DNA of 64,000 bases from Lycocorax pyrrhopterus obiensis (lineage: Eukaryota > Chordata > Aves > Passeriformes > Paradisaeidae), in assembly GCA_014706295.1 (NCBI GenBank), contig JACSVZ010000007.1, positions 32,785,875 to 32,849,874 on the forward strand, read 5' to 3'. Every line of letters starts with the position of its first letter. Position 1 is the first letter of the stretch. The notes beneath the pieces are model-generated. The model was not told the origin of the DNA. It saw nothing but the letters and a program-made list of their open reading frames with translations, and searched no databases. Positions 61,601-64,000 of the stretch are shown here, one piece after another. Both the position numbers and the translations under genes were made by a program.

Positions 61601-64000
61601 CATCCCTGTTAAGGAAAGCATAGTTAAACTTGGCTCTCGCTTGAGTAGGAATATGAGAGATGATGTCTCGTCTTAAGCTTCTGAAATATCATTGGTAACT
61701 TATGGAGTGTTTATGCACAATGGCTTGAGGGGCATAATTTGGCTTCTTGTGCAGGATTTCTTCCTGTGTTTGAGCAGGGTTTCATCAATCTCCTCATGGG
61801 TCCAGGCTGTTGATTTGCTGTAAAAGTTAGTGAGTGGGAATGGAGGGAAATGCTGTGATATGCAGGACAGCTTTTTAGCTTATGGCTTTTCTCAGTAAAT
61901 TTAAATATTATGGAAGGAATCCATGCACCACCAGGAGGAAGGATTTAGCTTTTAATCAGTAAAGTAAACTGAATCTCTTCAGATTTCAGCACCAGTAAGT
62001 GTCCTGGACAGAATGGAGACATTGCAGTTAGACAAAATAAAGTCTGTTGTATAGTATTTAATGAAATACCTTTCTGGCTACATTAGAGAAACACCTTCTA
62101 ATGGGAATGACAGAATAATTTATTAGTGTATTCAAGCTTTGGTATATCTTCACTTTTAAAGTAGATGATAAAGATTTGAAAGATATAGTTGAGACACTTG
62201 TGTATAGCAAATCATCTAACTTAATAACACTAAAAAATAGTCAGGGGAAAAAACACAAAAAGCAAATAATACTATGGATCAGTGAGGTAAATGAATTGTC
62301 ACCAGCAGTCACAATTTTGTCACTAAGCCAGAAGGTGCTGCATCCATTACAACAATACATTCATAGTCTGGAGAAGCAACAGGCAGCTGGCAAACCACCC
62401 CCAGCTGGTATAGCAGCATCAGCTGGTTTTTAGCTGCTTACCTGTCACTGCCAGCTACAAGCAAGTCCCAATATGCTGAGAGGTGATCAGTGATTTGTCT
62501 TTTAAAAGCATAGACTAAATAGTTCAATGCAGTCTTTACAAACTTTCCTTTTATTTGCCTTATGTTTTTACTGAACTGAAAAAGTGCTGATTTTTTTTGT
62601 GCCTCCTTTCTTTTGGAATTCACACACATATATAATTCCCCCTTAGTGACTTTAACAGAATAACCATAATTTGGGACAAAATTAGTACCTTTGAAAATTA
62701 GTTCTCTGTTTTACTACTGATTATATATTTTACCTGCAAAATATTGCAAGTTACACGTTAATTCTAAAAATCTGTGACAAAAGTCCAGTATAATACTTAG
62801 CATTGTAACTATGGGATTGAAGTAGTTTTATGCTCAATTTGAACTATTCTGTTGTCATGGTCTTCCATTTTTGCTCACTAATGAATGAAGTATTAGCCTT
62901 CAGTTACTTGGTTGAAGCTATTTCAGGTAGTCTGCATCTAGTTTGATGCCTGGTAATTGTGACCATGTGTACATTTGTCTAAAATGCATGTGGACATACA
63001 GTCGGTTGCCATTTTAAATCATGAATCTCTGGTCTAGCTTTTAAAATTATATAGTGTTGTCTTTAAGGGGTTTTTTTCACAAACCTTTTAAGGGGGCAGT
63101 CTTGCTTAGTAATGCGAGCTAGTTTGATCATATCTGGAGAATATATTATTACTAACAAATACTTCAGTGGAATGATTTCAAATGTCATACTGCCTACACC
63201 AGCTATGGTCTGGAAAGGTTTTGCCTCAAACTAGGCATGTCTAATGGGGTTTATGACAACCTATGAATTTGCCCTGAACAAGGTCAACTTGGAGGTCAGT
63301 GAATGCTATACAAATTGCATACTGCTCAAACCTGTAATTATCCCTGTAAGAAGTTAATGTGCTGCCGAGTTCAGCAAATTCATGTAAAGCTTCAGAAATG
63401 ACCATGATAAACCGAGCAGTTACTTACATTTGCTCAGAAGAATCAGTCAACAGGATGTGATGCTTCCACAGTGTTCATTTAAGGTAACTTGGACCAAAAT
63501 CATCTTGTCTGCTTGTGTACTCAGGAGATAAAGAGCCTGAATTCTTTGTCATTTGAAGAAAACACTTTTCATAGTATTACTTTCTTAATATCTGTCATAT
63601 GTGCTGTACATATAGGCAGAAAAAGCTGTCAGGATAGATTTTTTTCAAATTTTGGCAGAAAATATGCAGTATCTACTTTAACATAAGTTTATTACTGAGT
63701 ACGTACAAGAGGGACCTAAAATATCTGTCAGATCTTTGTTGAAGACAGCATGTGTTCCAACTTGTGCATATATATTCCAATTTCAGTACTCTAAATAAGA
63801 TCTAGCTTTGCATTTTCACGTGAAAATATCAGTATCATTTCTGTTTTCCTGTATTTGTCAAAAAATTTACTCTTGTATAGATAAGTGACTTAATTATTTT
63901 CATAGTTAAATATTTGTAAATCACATAAAACACAGATAGGAAACATTTGTGTGAGTTAGTATAAATTTTGTCATTTAACTGTCTCTAATGTGAGCATCAA

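Larger units (their letters stand above)
1..64000 (+). other. FMN1: FMN1 transcription unit, partial (both ends outside the window)
   Basis: Six coding exons on the + strand share one continuous reading frame and match formin-1 in order: long-isoform linker, alternative N-terminus, coiled coil, FH1, start of FH2. Formin-1 nucleates and elongates unbranched actin filaments; its FH1 delivers profilin-actin to the FH2 dimer. Known roles are in adherens junctions, cell spreading and limb and kidney development. The paralogue FMN2 is excluded by FH2 signature words: the exon at 54022 reads [11 protein letters not shown] and PLSETYEKK, as I recall for FMN1, where FMN2 has EFEELFSKT. Earlier long-isoform exons and most of FH2 lie outside. 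In other vertebrates GREM1 is the 3' neighbour; it is not in this window. Confidence 0.93.
54173..64000 (+). other. Start of a long FMN1 intron (at least 9.8 kb)
   Basis: No next FH2 exon (expected to begin near IKLLDGKRSQ) was found before 64000. The stretch holds a CTCF-like motif (54932-54945), a CR1 copy (57380-57628), a very AT-rich patch (57699-57826), a probable old CR1-like copy (58340-58660) and a conserved-element-like stretch near 60890-61060. The ORFs here are short and unrecognised. Confidence 0.75.

Noticed and set aside
62176..62433. 85-codon ORF near the right end
   Set aside because: No homology to formin FH2 and no consistent splice sites; it probably reflects chance or an unknown old repeat.
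1..64000. tRNA, rRNA, microRNA, CRISPR or bacterial operon structures
   Set aside because: No cloverleaf with A/B boxes, no long pre-miRNA hairpin and no spaced direct-repeat array was seen. The sequence is vertebrate intron, so bacterial ORF logic does not apply.

Overview
The window is vertebrate nuclear DNA, almost certainly from a bird. It is AT-rich and intron-dominated. It carries many CR1 LINE fragments, several of which still end in the avian-type ATTCTRTG 3' tail, and a worn ERVL-like LTR. The species cannot be told from the sequence. CR1 also occurs in crocodilians and turtles, so those remain possible but less likely.

One gene accounts for all the coding sequence: formin-1 (FMN1, the 'limb deformity' gene), on the + strand and running off both ends. 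I see six coding exons. The first is an internal exon of the long isoform (185-357). Next comes a CpG-island promoter with a large alternative first coding exon for the short (isoform IV-type) protein (8576-9967, 464 codons). The shared exons follow: 12042-12159, 31433-31494, 49596-50371 (coiled coil, FH1 and the start of FH2) and 54022-54172 (FH2 continued). Every junction has a GT donor and an AG acceptor, and all reading phases agree. Exons 185-357 and 8576-9967 both end in phase 0 and so can both join the acceptor at 12042. Read from the ATG at 8576 through the last visible exon, the short isoform gives 833 residues. The rest of FH2 lies beyond position 64000.

Layout: 1-184 end of an upstream intron; 358-8100 intron with a CR1 relic (2420-3237) and the flank of the internal promoter; about 8100-8575 CpG island and 5' UTR; 9968-12041 short intron; 12160-31432 a 19 kb intron with CR1s and an LTR relic; 31495-49595 an 18 kb intron; 50372-54021 intron with a CR1; 54173-64000 the start of an intron of at least 9.8 kb with CR1 copies and AT-rich sequence. 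No second gene, structural RNA gene or CRISPR array was recognised.

The points most worth a second look are regulatory. They are the internal promoter, with an upstream ORF overlapping the start codon; a tandem NAGNAG acceptor at the first exon; CTCF-like motifs and a CpG cluster inside introns; a 27-nt near-perfect palindrome; and several intronic stretches that look like candidate conserved noncoding elements. The last matter because FMN1 introns are known to host limb enhancers of the neighbouring GREM1. I did not find evidence for a new kind of biological system.
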